Positions 11,087-22,624 of a DNA stretch of 64,000 bases are shown piece by piece. Position 1 is the first letter of the stretch, and each line of letters starts with the position of its first letter. A program made the position numbers and the translations under genes. The notes beneath the pieces were generated by a model. The model searched no databases. It was not told the DNA's origin and saw only the letters and a list, made by a program, of their open reading frames with translations. Source of the stretch: Schizochytrium sp. TIO01 (taxonomy: Eukaryota > Sar > Bigyra > Thraustochytrida > Thraustochytriidae); assembly GCA_004764695.1 (NCBI GenBank), contig SMSO01000014.1, positions 5,756,029-5,820,028 on the forward strand. Direction: 5' to 3'.

Positions 11087-13772
11087 TTACTTCTCTCCAA
11101 AAGTCTCAAGCAAATGCCTTTGAGAGCAAATCATAATAAGACGGGTCTGCAGGTCCTCTTTGGAACTACATGCAGGGATTCGCAGCGTATTAAAACAAGT
11201 CACTGCAGATGGCAGGTGATCTTGATGCAAATCAACTACAAGGTTAAACTCACGAGGTTTGAGGTTACGGAAGCCTCCCACAGGTGTGCTAGAAAGCCCG
11301 GTCGAAAATTGCAAAAGTCGTGCTCTGTGCTCGGAGTCCATCTCTCGAACAATTTCCCAAAACCATTCCAACAAGGTATCTGTATCAACTGACACATTGG
11401 ACTTCTCAGCTGTGCTGGAATGCCACGTATCTTTGGATGATGGAGGTAATGTATGTGCCTGCCAATCATCAACATCAATCTCAGGCACACCTTGCAGCGC
11501 GAGGGCGAGATCAATATAGTCGATGTTATTCGCCTGCAAAGCCGAGGCCGGAATTACTTCGTGGAATCCAGATAAGAAGACTTGCATTTGCTCGCGCACT
11601 TGGCCACAAACGTAGTGTTCGCTTAGTAACTGAATATATTCGAGCTTGTTCTCTTCAGAAAGCATACGTTGTGCACCATTCGGACAAAGCTCCTCTCCGA
11701 ATTCTCCGTTACTGTCCAGCCACACAAATGGGATCTGCTCCACATCCATGACGTTTTTCATGAGATCCACGCCCCCTTGCTGAAGAAGCATAAGCATACG
11801 ATTTTCGAAATAGATTGGGTCGATTGCCCGAACATCTTCACTGTCAATTTCTCGGTCCACCATCATTTTCAACATAGCTGAGCTAAGTGGTAATTGGAAC
11901 ACGGCCTCGTGAGCGATCGCGAGCCCTACCAGCTTTCCGAGGGCATAATAATGCACTGGATCAAGCTTTGGGTTTGCAGCTAGCATAAGGGTGGAATCGG
12001 GAAGAGCACGAAGGATATTAGGTCGAGCGAATCTTGATTCCGAGGGACCTGTTTCCTCTCCAGCTCTTGCGTCGCCATCCTGAGGAACGCGCTTATCGCT
12101 AACAGTGAGCTGGGAGAGTTCCTCGGCAACCAATTTGTACATTTCTGCAGTAAGACCCCCGCCGTCAACTCCAGACTCGCCTCGAAAAGCTACACAGAAG
12201 CCATTTTTAAGTTTCTGCATAGGGAATACAAGAACTTGATTTGCCACCTGGAAAAAGACACAATTTCCGTTGCTGTCAATCCCACGCGTAATTCGCAGGT
12301 TGACCTTGTGGAAAAGAAGATCGTAAGCATCTGGAACTCCGTGAGTCTCCGTAACCTCTTTCCGCAAGCCTTCGATGCGTTCAACATGTGTTGAAGTCTT
12401 GGCACGCTCACCCAGCCGCGTATGCAGAGAAGTCGAGGGTTTCCAACGACGCATACGCATGATCGAAGATTTGATGCCAAGATCGCGAACACGGGGCTTC
12501 CATGACATTAATGAACTTGAAAGCGAGCTGGCTGTTTTTTGTGATTGTTGTTGAGAAGGAGAAGCCATAGCAGTAGCACCTGTCGAATTTCCCGTGGTGT
12601 CATCCAAGATTGCATCATCTTCATCCTTTGTTGCAAGGAATGCTCGCGGATCTGCGTGCAGTTTTGCGCGAAACGGATTCCGCTTTGCGTATTGCAGGAC
12701 CTTGTCACGGTTAGCAAGAACTTTCTCAAGCTCTTCAATGGTGTTTTCACGATCCTGCCACCATTTGCAAAATATGGTCCACGCATCTAACTTTTTGAGC
12801 AGGTATACAAGCACTCCAAACATGGTCAATCGGAACACACCGTATGCGCAACATGTAAGCCCATATAGTTCGGCCTTCGTTAAACTTAGACAATCACCTG
12901 CATTGGGGTCAACCAGGAAACTAGAGTTTGGGTAGATAGCTGCATACGCTGGAGCGAAAGCGTCGTCGTGGCAGACAGGTTGCGTGAGAACAATCTCAGA
13001 AATGTCCAAATCATAAGGTTCGATAGCCTTGAGCATTGTTCTCAAGAAGACGCCACGGACTACACTATGACCTGTGGCCATAAGCACCAAAAGATCAAAG
13101 GAGCGCCACAAAAGATCCCATGGGAAGAACACAATTCTCGTGAAGTTATTGCCGCCAATTAGCCAAGTGTAGTTGACAAGGAAAATAGGAAGCATGTGTC
13201 TAAGTACGCTAGACGTGTAATTCCAGGCTACTAGAACTGACAAAAGCACAGAGATGCGAAAGGCAAAGTTTTCGCGGAATCCATGCTGTGTTGTCCAGTA
13301 TGTTAACAATCTAACGAGTACATGCCACACGGGGAAGCCAACTAAAAGACGAAATGAACAAAAGGTTTCGAATAGCTTTTCACGTACTCGTTTGTGATGT
13401 TTATTTCGTCGCTCAAGAGCGTGTGCTCTTCGAGCAGCAAAACTCATCTCCTGTTGCTGTACTTGGCCAGAGTTAAGATCTGTCGGGGAGGAATCAGCAG
13501 ACAATCGGCTCGGGTTTGGCTGCTGTGGAAAACCTGAAATACTTCCATCCTCTGGGTTGCCTCCTTCGCGATTCGAGACAGATCTTTCAGTGAGGTCCTG
13601 CTCGCTAGGTTCAACTTTATTTTGCTCTGGCTCTGTTAGGCTTGGTTGACAATCTTCTAGGTTGTCACGCGATGATTTGCCAGAATCTGTGATCCTACTA
13701 GCCTCGGTAACATTGGCTTGGTTTCGGGATATCTCATGTTCTATTGTAGTAGACTGTTGTTGTTGCTGTTGT

Positions 13773-13813
<41 letters not shown>

Positions 13814-13825
13814 ACAAAAGTTGCT
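11087..13825 (-). CDS. HECT-type E3 ubiquitin ligase, catalytic part with membrane segments
   Basis: The frame is open on the minus strand from the CAG tract (about 13825) to TAA at 11087. The C-terminal about 370 residues are a HECT domain: FRGESGVDGGGLTAEMY opens the N-lobe, YYALGKLVGLAI is the conserved helix, and the C-lobe ends LPSAVTCFNTL with the catalytic Cys that takes ubiquitin from E2. Upstream lie several hydrophobic segments (for example VLLSVLVAWNY and the LPIFLVNYTWLIGG stretch), so the enzyme is probably membrane-anchored with a cytosolic HECT domain. The 13504 start is TTG. The first in-frame ATG is at 13447, yet the frame stays open, polar and Gln-rich for another 125 codons upstream without any ATG. 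This suggests the true start lies in the neighbouring 13734-14363 frame. Confidence 0.9.
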
Positions 13826-14363
13826 GCGCTTCCTCTTTATCTGTCATAGGGCTAGAGTGTGTGCTCAAAACAAGTGCAGTAAGCACCATTGAAGCGGTGA
13901 TCATGGGGATTTCATATTTTGTCCATGCATTAAGTACCCATTTTGACCATGATCGGGCAAACCAATTTGCGCACAGAACAGAGAACCCCAAGACGCATCC
14001 TACAAGGAGGAATCCACCAAGCACTTCACGCAAGCCTGCAGCGGAAAATGTTGGATGTTGCTCAGATGCACTATTAGAGCTTGACGTGCTGATTGCCGAA
14101 TGAGGCTCTGTAAGTGTTTTAACTGTATCTTCATCGGCACTTGCTGTCTCAGCATCTGAGGATTTGGGTTGCAACTTTGGCAAAAGTGGTTTGGCATCAA
14201 GCTGGCAGTTCACATCATCCTTGATTGACTTGAAAACCTTGGTGAGACTTTCTTGCACACTGTCACTTAGTGGGTTTGTGCGGTTCTCTGTGAGCTGCTG
14301 TACCCTTTCCAAGGCTTCAAGAAGATCTTGATCCTCTCGGCTTTGGATTGTAGATGAAGACAT
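13734..14363 (-). CDS. Probable N-terminal part of the HECT ligase gene (different frame)
   Basis: A 209-codon frame from ATG 14363 with a helical, acidic N-terminus and two hydrophobic segments (about residues 115-135 and 150-167) that look like transmembrane helices. It ends in a poly-Ala run that is the CAG tract (13755-13815) read one frame off. In the other frame the same tract is poly-Gln and continues into the HECT ORF, which has no ATG of its own in this area. I infer one gene of roughly 1,090 residues with a frame change near the T4/CAG junction (13813-13825), caused by a sequencing or repeat-length error or by a small intron. A separate small membrane protein is the alternative. Confidence 0.55.
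13755..13813. repeat. CAG/CTG trinucleotide tract coding poly-Gln or poly-Ala
   Basis: About 59 bp of CTG/TTG triplets on the plus strand (CAG/CAA on the coding minus strand). In the HECT frame it encodes a Gln run, in the upstream frame an Ala run. Its position exactly at the frame change makes it the likely cause of the split gene model. Confidence 0.9.
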
Positions 14364-14656
14364 GTCGTATATCCTAGTGTATCAGTACAGTACTTTTCCG
14401 TTCTTTTTCAGGTAGGATCCGACCCTCACGCAGTAGAGGGTAAGGGCAGCACAACGGACCCAATGCGGGCTTGCTGAGCTCTGGCTAACCCTCGCTTGTG
14501 ACTTGCAAAAGGCAGGGTTCTCCCAACTAATTTTTGGTAGTGCGTCCCTAGAATCTCTTCAGATCTTTTGCGCAGAAGATGGTAGGATATTCGATAAATT
14601 TACCTTGCCAATAGCAGAAGCTCACTTCGCTCGTTCACTTTGACAAGCTTCTTTAG

Positions 14657-15184
14657 TCAAAGACTGTTTAGGTATGCGAGACAGATTTTCTGTCGTATGA
14701 TCCTAGCCAAATGAAGGTGCCTATTATTTAAGTGACCTGGCGCTTGCAAGTCCCGGTACCGTTTGAGATGGCTTCGCGTGCTCTTGAAATACGCAAGAAA
14801 CGCAGGCTTGAGGGGCAAGCAGAGTGAGAATATCTTGGATTTGTCTTTGGTGTGCAAGCTATGAGCTCCGAAGGCGCCTTGGAGCTGAGGAAGAAGCTTA
14901 AGCAACCGCAAGATGGTCAAGTCTTGCGCAATCAGTAATGAACAAGCGGAGACAGTGTTAAAGGACCGGGTCCGTACGGCTAGGGGGAGGTGAAGAAGGC
15001 CTATTCCTCCTGCGTAGATACGCTCCGAGGTCTGCTGCAGCGGCCTGACGAGGTCTTCTCCTAGAAGAGGGTTTGCTACTATCCCTTTGTCAAAACGTAG
15101 CCGCACGATAAAGAAATTGCGAAAAAAGTGCTTTGGATGAAGAAAAGGAGCTATAAAAAGCCTTTTTCTTTTTTCTTTTACCAT
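14657..15184 (-). CDS. Hypothetical protein, 175 residues, doubtful
   Basis: An uninterrupted minus frame from ATG 15184, rich in Leu, Arg, Lys and Phe, with no recognised domain. Its start lies right beside a T/C-rich run. Composition and lack of homology to anything I know make a chance ORF quite possible. It lies upstream of, and on the same strand as, the HECT gene, with a gap of about 290 bp. Confidence 0.2.
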   Translation of the reverse strand: MVKEKRKRLFIAPFLHPKHFFRNFFIVRLRFDKGIVANPLLGEDLVRPLQQTSERIYAGGIGLLHLPLAVRTRSFNTVSACSLLIAQDLTILRLLKLLPQLQGAFGAHSLHTKDKSKIFSLCLPLKPAFLAYFKSTRSHLKRYRDLQAPGHLNNRHLHLARIIRQKICLAYLNSL

Positions 15185-15805
15185 TCTTTCATTCTATTTT
15201 GATTCTCCCATCGATTATTTTAATTCTAACAGCGTACTTTGAAAGTTTCATTATCTGCTCACGCTCTGGGAATCGGATGCAATCTCCTGCACATAGCTGT
15301 CGTGACCAAACTCCAAGGTCTTTGTGGCAAGATCCTTCGTATGGCGTATGAAAGACAAACGAGTCTTTCATCTCTACTGTTCGAACTCGTTGTCATTTGG
15401 CGCCATGATTCTGAGAGACTAAGAAACAGTCCTTCAGCTTGCAACTAATCCATAAAACAAGCACCAGTGCTCTGAGAAATCGATTGCTGCTCATGCTTCC
15501 CACGCTGTAATCCAATTCGCCCACCAAGCTGAGGCAGCTTCTCCACCTCCTCATCAGATGCAAATTAGTTTAGCATGTTTTGGTGTCTTCATCACTTTGT
15601 GTTCTAGCAGATCCTCGGTGTAAGAACCAAGATTCCTCAACTCAATGCGACAACCTTGTTTGCACGAGTTGATCTTGCCAATCTTGCCGATCTTCTTGCT
15701 GATCTTCTTCTTCTCCTCCTCCTATGACCTTACGCCTCAAGCGCAAGTTCGCAGCGAAAGCTAGCGCTCTGATTTTAGCTACGTACTGCATGACAAGAGG
15801 GCAGC

Positions 15806-16060
15806 ATGGAAAGGAAGACCACTGTGGCCAAGATTCCCATCTTGGAACATCTGGATCGAGGAACATTTGGAATACAAGGGCACCTGTGGAACAAACGGAA
15901 CGCCTGGATCTTTGGTGCTTCTCCGTGCGCTGTGAGCACTTTCTCAAAACCGCCGCTGCTCATCGTTAACAACGTTAGATTATCTGATATTGGAAACAAA
16001 GACAAGACGAACCATCCTGCCTCAAGGCTCTTCTCTGCTGTCTATCAGCACGGAGAGTAG
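15806..16060 (+). CDS. Hypothetical small ORF, 84 residues, doubtful
   Basis: Starts at an ATG in fair context (AGCATGG) and ends in TAG. The predicted protein is mixed hydrophobic and charged with no recognised motif. It may be an exon, a small gene or chance. No intron signals or neighbours clarify it. Confidence 0.18.
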   Translation: MERKTTVAKIPILEHLDRGTFGIQGHLWNKRNAWIFGASPCAVSTFSKPPLLIVNNVRLSDIGNKDKTNHPASRLFSAVYQHGE

Positions 16061-17046
16061 CACCGGTTGTAGTGAGCCTGGCCAGGTATAGTGGATTCTG
16101 CATGGACCAAGTTTCTAAAACCTCTGGGCTCAATCTTTCGCGAGGCCGTATAATGCAGGATAGTTCTTGTTTTTTTGTGTTTGCGGGTTGTTTTACAAAT
16201 TTGTTTTAAAGTATGCTTTTTTTATGTTTCTTATTCTTGTTTGCATTGCGGCATTCCCAATAGTAATTGGCTCCACTCCTATAGTAGAGCGTCGTTGCCT
16301 ACTATAGAGAATACTTGGTCTACTGTAGCCTAAACAAACAGGAAAGCAAACTTTGTGTACTCTACCCATTTCAAAGAAGAAAACCGACCGTAGGCATCAG
16401 ATAGTGCCTACTAGAGTTGAATATATTGAAGAGTTCATAAAATGAAGCGAAAAATCAGAGTGTAGAAGCAAAGACGAAATAGAGCTTGAGGGTGACTCCA
16501 TCGTGACGCAGGAGAGGAACGTGTGCTCGTGAGCAGGCCTCATAAGCCTGATCGGTGTGCTTAGGGAAGCCTTAACGCCCCCCTGGCGGCACCTGACCTC
16601 AACAAGCCCGCGTGGGACGTCGCTAGGGCCCGCGAGGGCTTTCATCGGGCGGATCCGGGGAGCTCGCTCTCAATACTGCCTGCAGAACCAGCTTCGGCAA
16701 CGTGTAAGAGAGCCTCTGAGGACATCTAGACAGATTTGAAGCAATTCGTAACTACTTATTGGAGACGGCTCAGGTAAATAAAAGGCTGCAAGAACCCTCT
16801 GAATTTTTGTTCAACATCGAGAGAAGGTGCCAGGGGAATCAACAAATCTTGCTTTAGAATCATCGTGCAATCCTTCGGGGAAAGGTCTACGTTACGACTT
16901 GGACCTGGATCCTGAACTTCTAAACAAATAATCGAGCCCCCGGGGCACTTCAAATCTGAGAAAGTACGTTCGCTCAGCGAACAGGTTAGCCGCGCGGATC
17001 GACGGAGGAGATTATTCATTTTAAGAAACGGTACTCTGAAGGAACT

Positions 17047-18732
17047 ATGCTGGCCACCAAGGGATCTGGGTCGGGCGGCAGCCAGGCCCCTCTTTCCATG
17101 GAGGAGAAACTTGCAGAGTGGAAGAAAAAACGTCAGCAACAGCAAGGCCAACAGCAACAGCAAGGCCAACAGCAGCAACAGCGCAAGGAACCACATGTGC
17201 AGCGCTCGGATCCTCGATCTCTTCAGCATCACATGGCCAAAGTACGCTTGGTGACCCCAGGGTCCCGCTCACGTTTCGCAACATCGCAACAAAGCCAGCA
17301 ACAACGCCCCAGCACGGGTCTTGTAGGCCCTTCACGCCAGCAACCATTTTCAGGATACTCCGGCCGTTCGAAAGCTAGGCCACGCGACGCAGGTATCGGC
17401 AAAGAAAACGAACTGGCCGCCATACCAAAGTCGGCCTCGAATGACCGAAACGACCAGAACTGTGCAACCGGTGCATCCAAACGCAAATGTGAAACAAATA
17501 GCTATAATGCCAAATCTGCGCGGCATACTCAACCCCACGCAACATCTGTGCGTAGACCTATGGTGAAGACCCCTTCGTCCAGTAGTAGTTCCTCCTCATC
17601 ATCATCTCTCAGTAGTGGAAGCCACACAAGCGCAAGCAGCACTGGGAGCAACAAGTATCACACAAAATCCAACGGAGCAGCTCATACATTGGAGGCTTGT
17701 ATAACATCGTCTTCTTCATCATCATCTTCGTCTGTATCTTCGTCCGTGTCTTCGTCTTCTTCATCTTCACCAACATTTGCAAAATCCTCACGTATCGGCC
17801 CTATGACCACTGCAGAGTCCGCGGCACGTGCAGCAAGACGATCAACGATGATCCTGCGCCCTCCTATATCACCCCCATTATCATCTCCAGAGTCACCACC
17901 TCCAGCATATGCGGGCCCAATTCACCATCCTACAGATGTGGGCCCCGAAACACAGTCCATGGAGATCTCCCAAACCCCTCAGGCAGTAGCTGCGTGCGAC
18001 GAAAACCCAATGATGGACAGCACTCGCTGTGACAGCCCTAATGTGCACGATGATTTGCTTGACTGCAAGGTAGTACTTGTGACGCAAGGTACACAAACGG
18101 AAGGTGAAGAATCTTGCTCAGTATCTTGCCAAACTGATGTGAGCGAAGACCCCAGTCGTGATGTAGATGATGCTGTGACTGATGCACAGGGCACAGAAGA
18201 GAGTGATAGTATGGAAAGCCAGCAGATTGAACTTCAAGTCCCCATGCCAGAGGCTGAGTTGAACTTTGATGCGGATGTTAAATTGGAGGTCCGCTCTGCT
18301 GATACAAGCACCTGCTCTGGATCTGATTTCACAGAAGATGTACCCATGCAGACCACATCCCCAAAAACAATTTTTGAAGAAGAGAAGGCATCTCCTGAAA
18401 AAATGCATTGCGCCTCACAAACCGATCAACAGGGTTGGATGGCACCTCCTCAGGAAGTTGTAGACGCGCTGCGATTCGCGAACTCTATTCTCGAACAAAA
18501 AACCGCGCAACTCGAGGGTAAAGTTAATATGCTCGAGGCGACCCTGACGCTCAAAGAGCGCCAGTTGGTGATGGAACGCGAGGACTTCAGCAACCGTGTA
18601 GCCGAAGTACAGCAAGCCATGAAAGCTGGTCTCATGCAGTCTGTTGCCCGCATTCAGGAACTGGAAGGCGAACTTGCTAACGAAAAACATGCAAATAAGA
18701 AATTGAGTCTATGTAACCAGCCAACCGACTAG
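17047..18732 (+). CDS. Unknown Gln/Ser-rich protein with C-terminal coiled coil
   Basis: A 561-residue single-exon ORF starting at ATG 17047. Near the N-terminus, MEEKLAEWKKKR is followed by Gln-rich runs. The middle is disordered with long Ser tracts (about residues 175-245) and Pro-rich stretches, then an acidic region with several CQTD/TQT-like repeats. The last about 95 residues form a clear heptad-type coiled coil, from about residue 465. The layout, with a basic N-terminal helix, a disordered linker and a coiled coil, resembles cytoskeleton- or centrosome-associated proteins, but that is only resemblance. No catalytic domain is present and I assign no function. Confidence 0.75.
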   Translation: MLATKGSGSGGSQAPLSMEEKLAEWKKKRQQQQGQQQQQGQQQQQRKEPHVQRSDPRSLQHHMAKVRLVTPGSRSRFATSQQSQQQRPSTGLVGPSRQQPFSGYSGRSKARPRDAGIGKENELAAIPKSASNDRNDQNCATGASKRKCETNSYNAKSARHTQPHATSVRRPMVKTPSSSSSSSSSSSLSSGSHTSASSTGSNKYHTKSNGAAHTLEACITSSSSSSSSSVSSSVSSSSSSSPTFAKSSRIGPMTTAESAARAARRSTMILRPPISPPLSSPESPPPAYAGPIHHPTDVGPETQSMEISQTPQAVAACDENPMMDSTRCDSPNVHDDLLDCKVVLVTQGTQTEGEESCSVSCQTDVSEDPSRDVDDAVTDAQGTEESDSMESQQIELQVPMPEAELNFDADVKLEVRSADTSTCSGSDFTEDVPMQTTSPKTIFEEEKASPEKMHCASQTDQQGWMAPPQEVVDALRFANSILEQKTAQLEGKVNMLEATLTLKERQLVMEREDFSNRVAEVQQAMKAGLMQSVARIQELEGELANEKHANKKLSLCNQPTD

Positions 18733-20231
18733 CCAGCAAAGGTATTCATTCTGAGGCATTTTCAGTCTTCAGCCTCGGCGCACCTCTGATACCTGTTTTT
18801 GGTTCTCCATGAGCATTGATTGTACTCCTAATTAATATGAACGAGTTTCCCCATTCAATTGTAACCTTCGATCAATTTTGTCACTCTTCAATGTAAGAAG
18901 GGCGACTACACTTCCCTCTGGTGAAGCAAAGAAAAAGAGGAAGCTTGCTTCCTTTTGAAAGATGAAGTGATCATTTTATGCTAGAAAGTTGGTCAATCTG
19001 AGCTTCCACAGCCGCATATTCCCAGTTGGTTGGAACCATATCAAAGAAGACAATGACAGAGTCGGGGTGAAGAAAGGGTGGCCTTCGAAAGAACTGGATT
19101 CAGTGAAGAGCGTGCTGAGGAAAACTTACAGTAGAGTGTGATAAGTATCAGCACACCACTAGTAAATCAGAGGGGGGAATCTAGCTCCTCTAGTGTCCAA
19201 GGGCGGCTATATTTTTGACATGCCTATTGTAGAGGTGAAATACCAGAGAAACGACTCGAAAGATCGCTCTGGAAACCTGCCCGAAGATATAAAAGGCGGC
19301 ATCGACCAGAAATTGAGTCATTTCGCATTGCTGTCTAAAAACGAAATCTTTCTTCAAATAGCCCTATAACGCACCGCTTGTCATGATACTAGACTTTGAA
19401 GATCTCACTAAGAATAGGGTTGAAAGGATCGTCTTGCATTAACGATTCCCAATTACAAAAACCTATCTACAACCCAAAGATACTCAAATTATCCCGCATT
19501 GCCTATGCAAGTGAGCGGGTTGAACATACCTTGCTTTGTAGTGGTATGGCTTGTTTGGAAATAGGAGGGAGACCAGAGGAGATATGAATTTTAGCCAGAG
19601 TAAGCGTACTAGCTTCATTATGCAAGTCTGATGATTTCTAAGACAAGTCTAGGTAGATCCTTGTAATACCTAGGTACCTATGCACAAAGTCGAAAACGGA
19701 TTTAGTGAATGGCAAGACACATAAGGTTATGAGAAAAAACAATCCCATAACTGACGAAAGTTTCTCAGATTCGGCTTGAGAACATCTCTTCCTGCAGTTG
19801 CTAAAGTAAGGTACTCCAATTAATATTCGTTTTATCTTTAATTCTTTAGTTCAATTTATTGAAATTTTGTCTTTTAGTCAACCAGTACGTAGTATCCCTA
19901 GGTCCTATGTAGGTAGGTACTCGCAATAAGGAGAAAAGAACTTAATGAACGAAAATAAATGGAGCTTTCGAAGGATTGCCTGAAACCCATGATTGCATCA
20001 AGGCGACCATTCTCAGAACCTTTGCACAATAACTACTTGATTTACTATCTGCCCAGTTTTGTTGCGAGCACTGATTCCTATACATCTGTATTGCCCCTTT
20101 GACGATCCACTTAAACACATCAACGTCGTGTAGCAGGATAGCTGCCCGACTTTAACGATCTACCTCTAGAGTTAGAGGCTGATAATGGTCTTTTGGTCTC
20201 GAAGGTGACAGAATACAAATCCAGTTTCGCC
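18733..20231. other. Intergenic region, no gene recognised
   Basis: About 1.5 kb between two plus-strand genes. It is AT-leaning with short frames only (the longest is 63 codons at 19396-19587, without protein character). Repeated small CCTAGGTA-like motifs occur near 19669-19680 and 19898-19920. It presumably contains the promoter of the HEAT-like gene. Confidence 0.4.
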
Positions 20232-22397
20232 ATGCAGGCTTGGCTCACGCTCGTGCAAGATGGTCCAGAGGACAACCAAAGCTATGAGCGATATTCTTTC
20301 CAGCGCGACTTTCTCCTCTCGATGAAGACCTCGGAGCGTGTGGTCCTCTTCAGAGATCTTGTGGCTGCTGGCATGGAAGGCGAACTTGGACTTGTCGCAA
20401 TGCTCACTGCAGACTCAACGCTTGTGGGTAACGGGGCTGCCGATGGCAGTGCGAATAGCAAAGCAGCCTCTGTGGAGGCAGAACGTGAAATCATTGTGGA
20501 TCCGACAATAGTGGACAATAAAGCTGCAGAAAGGCTCCAGAAAATTGCAGAAAATAAGGTGCGCAAGTTTGCTGCAAGATCAGCTGCGCTAAGACTTCTT
20601 GCAGCTGCAAATTGTACAAATACTATGGAGGTTGTGCAAAAGGTGCTTCTCGCGCCTCAGGAGCCCTGGCAAATTGTAGTGGCTGCGCTTGAGGCGACGG
20701 ATACTTATTTGGAGCAGCAAAATTTGCAGAGTAGCGGCGACCTACTCGGACACGTTCTGCTTCGTGCAACTCGGGATCAAATTGAATGCGTCCAGCAAAA
20801 AGCAATCGACATCATGTTGCGCTTAGTGAGATCAGTCGATGTAGCTGAAAAGATTGCAGGGCAGGTAATGAAGTTTGAACCTGGATCAATGATTAATGCG
20901 ATTGAGGCATTGGCATCACCAGAACTTGAAAATCATTTACTTCAATATGCTTTTCAAGAGCATGTACATAAGATTGCAGAATTGCTGAGTACGCTACCAA
21001 ATGAAAAGTTAAGCCATTTGGGCAAGGTTCTTGGACGATATATGGAAGATCCTATAGACATGCTTGAGCGCCTTGAAGATGCTTCCTCTTCCGCTCGCGA
21101 CGAGGAAAGTAGCACCCTCGCCAAGACTCCAGAAGTTAACATATTCCCATACCTACTCAAAGGTTATCTTGAGGCAAAACCAAATGTGCAGGTTTGCATA
21201 AAGTTAATGCAAGAGCTTCAGGGTCTCGCTTTATGCAGTGGAGAGTCACGGTTTCCAAAGACATGGCGTTCATGGAGTATCAATCATCGTAAAGACACAA
21301 CTAATGCTACTGCACTTGCTTTGAATGGGGTTCGCGTTGGTCTCACCTGTCTTGTGCAAATTCTTCAGAATCCGATATCGACCAATCTGGATGAGACGTG
21401 CTTCTTGTCGACCCTTATATGCGCGGCAGCGTGGGATCAGCGTTTCATGGGCTTTGATATCGTTCCGGTAAAAGTCGCCGTCGACTGCTTTGAGCTTGGA
21501 AAGAAACTGCAAGAAGCGCTAGAGGAATTTCATCATACTAATCTAGATGCCCCAGACGAGCTATGGGCATTGCTTCGTTCTCGCTTATCGGGAGGTAAAT
21601 GGCACAAGAATGAGTGTCTCGCATGTTCCGCAATGTTAAGGCTTGTCCAACGTGGATCCCGCAAAGAGGTTGGAGGTGAAATTGCAGTAGGTCATTTAGT
21701 TCCAATGATTCTTCCTTTGGTGGATCATGCTTCAATAGAAGTTTGTGTCCCTGGATTTGCTGCATTGCACCATTTGGTTAACATATGGACAACCACGGAG
21801 GTGCGATGGTACGGTGATTTACTTTTGGATCGTGTCATGCTGGTTTGCACTTCCTCAAGAGATCTAGAAACCCTTCAATTATCGTTACCGACCTTGATGA
21901 GTATCCTGTTGCATTTGGAACTCCCTAACCCTTTACAACGCATGAATAAACACCACAATGCTCTTGAAGCCCTACTTCCATGTGCAGAACTTGCAACAGA
22001 AATGGACGTGTTAGCAGCTTTTAGTACCTTGGCGTGTGATCCTTTGGTCCAGCGTTTGCAGCTGCAGAGTATCTATTTTATGCCTCAGATTCTTGAAATA
22101 GTACAACGTGGGATTGGTACAGGTCATCGTGAGGCTCGACGTTCGTGCCTTAATCTTTTGCGCACGATGTTGACCGCTGCGTCACCTCGAATTGCATATC
22201 ACCAACAAAAGATCGTTGCATTACTTGCGCGACATAAGTTTGTTTTACAAGGTCCTCAGAAACTTCCTGTTGATGAAGAAGTGGCAATATCACAAGAGAT
22301 TCTTGCACTTGTTCGAAAGCATGGGTCAGCCAAACTCCTTGAGGATGATCTTTCTCGCCTTGCAAAATTTGTTACCTTTACTGTTGAGGATGATTGA
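20232..22397 (+). CDS. HEAT-like helical repeat protein, TTI2-like
   Basis: The frame is open from TTG 20193, but the first in-frame ATG is 20232 (CGCCATGC), giving 721 residues. The protein is almost all alpha-helical with HEAT-type spacing. The C-terminal half resembles TELO2-interacting protein 2: a conserved helix pair around CVPGFAALHHLV followed by RWYGDLLLDRV, then more amphipathic helices. In other eukaryotes TTI2 joins TELO2 and TTI1 in the TTT co-chaperone that stabilises PI3K-like kinases (TOR, ATM, ATR). It is longer than animal TTI2 (about 500 residues). Another HEAT-repeat assembly factor such as PSMD5 is the alternative. The gene is single-exon and converges on the catalase-related gene. 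Confidence 0.5.
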   Translation: MQAWLTLVQDGPEDNQSYERYSFQRDFLLSMKTSERVVLFRDLVAAGMEGELGLVAMLTADSTLVGNGAADGSANSKAASVEAEREIIVDPTIVDNKAAERLQKIAENKVRKFAARSAALRLLAAANCTNTMEVVQKVLLAPQEPWQIVVAALEATDTYLEQQNLQSSGDLLGHVLLRATRDQIECVQQKAIDIMLRLVRSVDVAEKIAGQVMKFEPGSMINAIEALASPELENHLLQYAFQEHVHKIAELLSTLPNEKLSHLGKVLGRYMEDPIDMLERLEDASSSARDEESSTLAKTPEVNIFPYLLKGYLEAKPNVQVCIKLMQELQGLALCSGESRFPKTWRSWSINHRKDTTNATALALNGVRVGLTCLVQILQNPISTNLDETCFLSTLICAAAWDQRFMGFDIVPVKVAVDCFELGKKLQEALEEFHHTNLDAPDELWALLRSRLSGGKWHKNECLACSAMLRLVQRGSRKEVGGEIAVGHLVPMILPLVDHASIEVCVPGFAALHHLVNIWTTTEVRWYGDLLLDRVMLVCTSSRDLETLQLSLPTLMSILLHLELPNPLQRMNKHHNALEALLPCAELATEMDVLAAFSTLACDPLVQRLQLQSIYFMPQILEIVQRGIGTGHREARRSCLNLLRTMLTAASPRIAYHQQKIVALLARHKFVLQGPQKLPVDEEVAISQEILALVRKHGSAKLLEDDLSRLAKFVTFTVEDD

Positions 22398-22624
22398 CCG
22401 CAACACCTACAGTTTAATTATTAAGCCACCACATGGTACAAACAGACAAGTCCGCCGAAGTCTCTGTTTAAGACATTGCACGAATCAGCAACTCAGAGCA
22501 AATAGCGTCTTCAAGGGTTCTTTTCATTTGGACAAGGATTTGTTCGAAAATCTTATAAATCTGAAACATATTTGTGTTGTCATTTAATTATTGCTGTCTT
22601 CCAATCGCCACTTATATCATAGTG

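Larger units (their letters stand above)
14364..17046. other. 2.7-kb region without a firm gene
   Basis: This lies between the HECT gene and the Ser-rich gene at 17047. A 175-codon minus ORF (14657-15184) and an 84-codon plus ORF (15806-16060) are listed separately. Short plus-strand stretches around 14768-15055 look mildly coding but are broken by stops and would need introns I cannot place. Pyrimidine-rich runs occur near 15160-15180 and 15690-15725. No RNA gene is recognised. Confidence 0.4.
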
